Positions 7,425-7,468 of a stretch of DNA of 7,468 nt are shown here, in pieces. Made by a program: the position numbers and the translations under genes. The stretch is taken from the NCBI GenBank assembly GCA_945928585.1, contig CAMENQ010000113.1, positions 1-7,468 of the forward strand. The letters run 5' to 3'. The DNA is from an uncultured Roseburia sp. (GTDB taxonomy: Bacteria > Bacillota > Clostridia > Lachnospirales > Lachnospiraceae). Position 1 is the first letter of the stretch; each line of letters starts with the position of its first letter. Below the pieces are notes generated by a model that was not told the origin of the DNA, made no database searches, and was given only the letters and a program-made list of their open reading frames with translations.

Positions 7425-7459
7425 AGGAGCCAATGTTAAATTAATCATCATTGACTCCT
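7425..7459 (-). promoter_or_regulatory. Hairpin in the oppA leader: upstream terminator or leader element
   Basis: On the minus strand AGGAGTCAATG (7449-7459) can pair with CATTGGCTCCT (7425-7435) over 11 positions, with one U-G pair and a 13-base loop. It is followed by a short U-rich run (UUUUAU counting the last stem base) and ends about 35 bases before the oppA ATG. It could be a weak terminator of an upstream gene, an attenuator in the opp leader, or a 5' stabilising fold. The space between it and the ribosome site is too short for a promoter plus leader, so opp transcription probably begins at or beyond it. Confidence 0.55.
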
Positions 7460-7468
7460 ATCTTGTAT

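Noticed and set aside
7390..7468. A riboswitch or T-box in the oppA leader.
   Set aside because: Only 79 bases are visible, with one simple hairpin. None of the conserved T-box or riboswitch sequences can be recognised; a longer leader beyond the window cannot be judged.
7390..7468. A sigma-A promoter for the operon within the window.
   Set aside because: No TTGACA and TATAAT pair with suitable spacing is present before the oppA ribosome site. A+T-rich patches alone are not enough in this genome.

Overview
The window is one minus-strand operon, read from the right edge to the left edge, encoding a complete oligopeptide ABC importer of the Opp/Ami type. The order is oppA (lipoprotein binding protein), oppB and oppC (membrane permeases), oppD (ATPase) and oppF (ATPase, cut by the left edge). 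No other gene, RNA gene, mobile element, CRISPR array or origin is visible. The A+T-rich sequence, strong AGGAGG-type ribosome sites, lipobox lipoprotein and close motif match to the AmiA-C-D-E-F system of streptococci all point to a low-GC Gram-positive anaerobe. A gut or rumen Lachnospiraceae-type Clostridia is my best guess, from family resemblance only.

Layout: 7390-7468 is a short leader with an 11-bp hairpin and the oppA ribosome site. oppA fills 5227-7389. A 96-bp gap follows, holding a roughly 20-bp hairpin, then oppB (3559-5130), oppC (2579-3547), oppD (1035-2567) and oppF (start 1022, leaving the window at base 1). From oppB onward the genes are 11 to 12 bp apart, and each stop codon lies against or inside the next gene's ribosome site. 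No promoter is visible; it must lie beyond the right edge.

The genes work together as one machine. OppA, lipid-anchored outside the membrane, captures peptides. OppB and OppC form the channel, and OppD and OppF hydrolyse ATP to drive uptake. The hairpin after oppA fits the usual need for more binding protein than transporter.

Three parts of the machine are unusual. OppA appears to be a circular permutant: the roughly 100-residue segment that normally ends AmiA/OppA proteins sits just behind the signal peptide, and the protein stops where that segment would normally begin. OppD carries an extra, charged, probably helical block of about 165 residues between Walker A and the Q-loop. OppB has a roughly 270-residue extracytoplasmic domain after its first membrane helix, as in AmiC-type permeases. 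The OppA permutation is the observation most worth following up.
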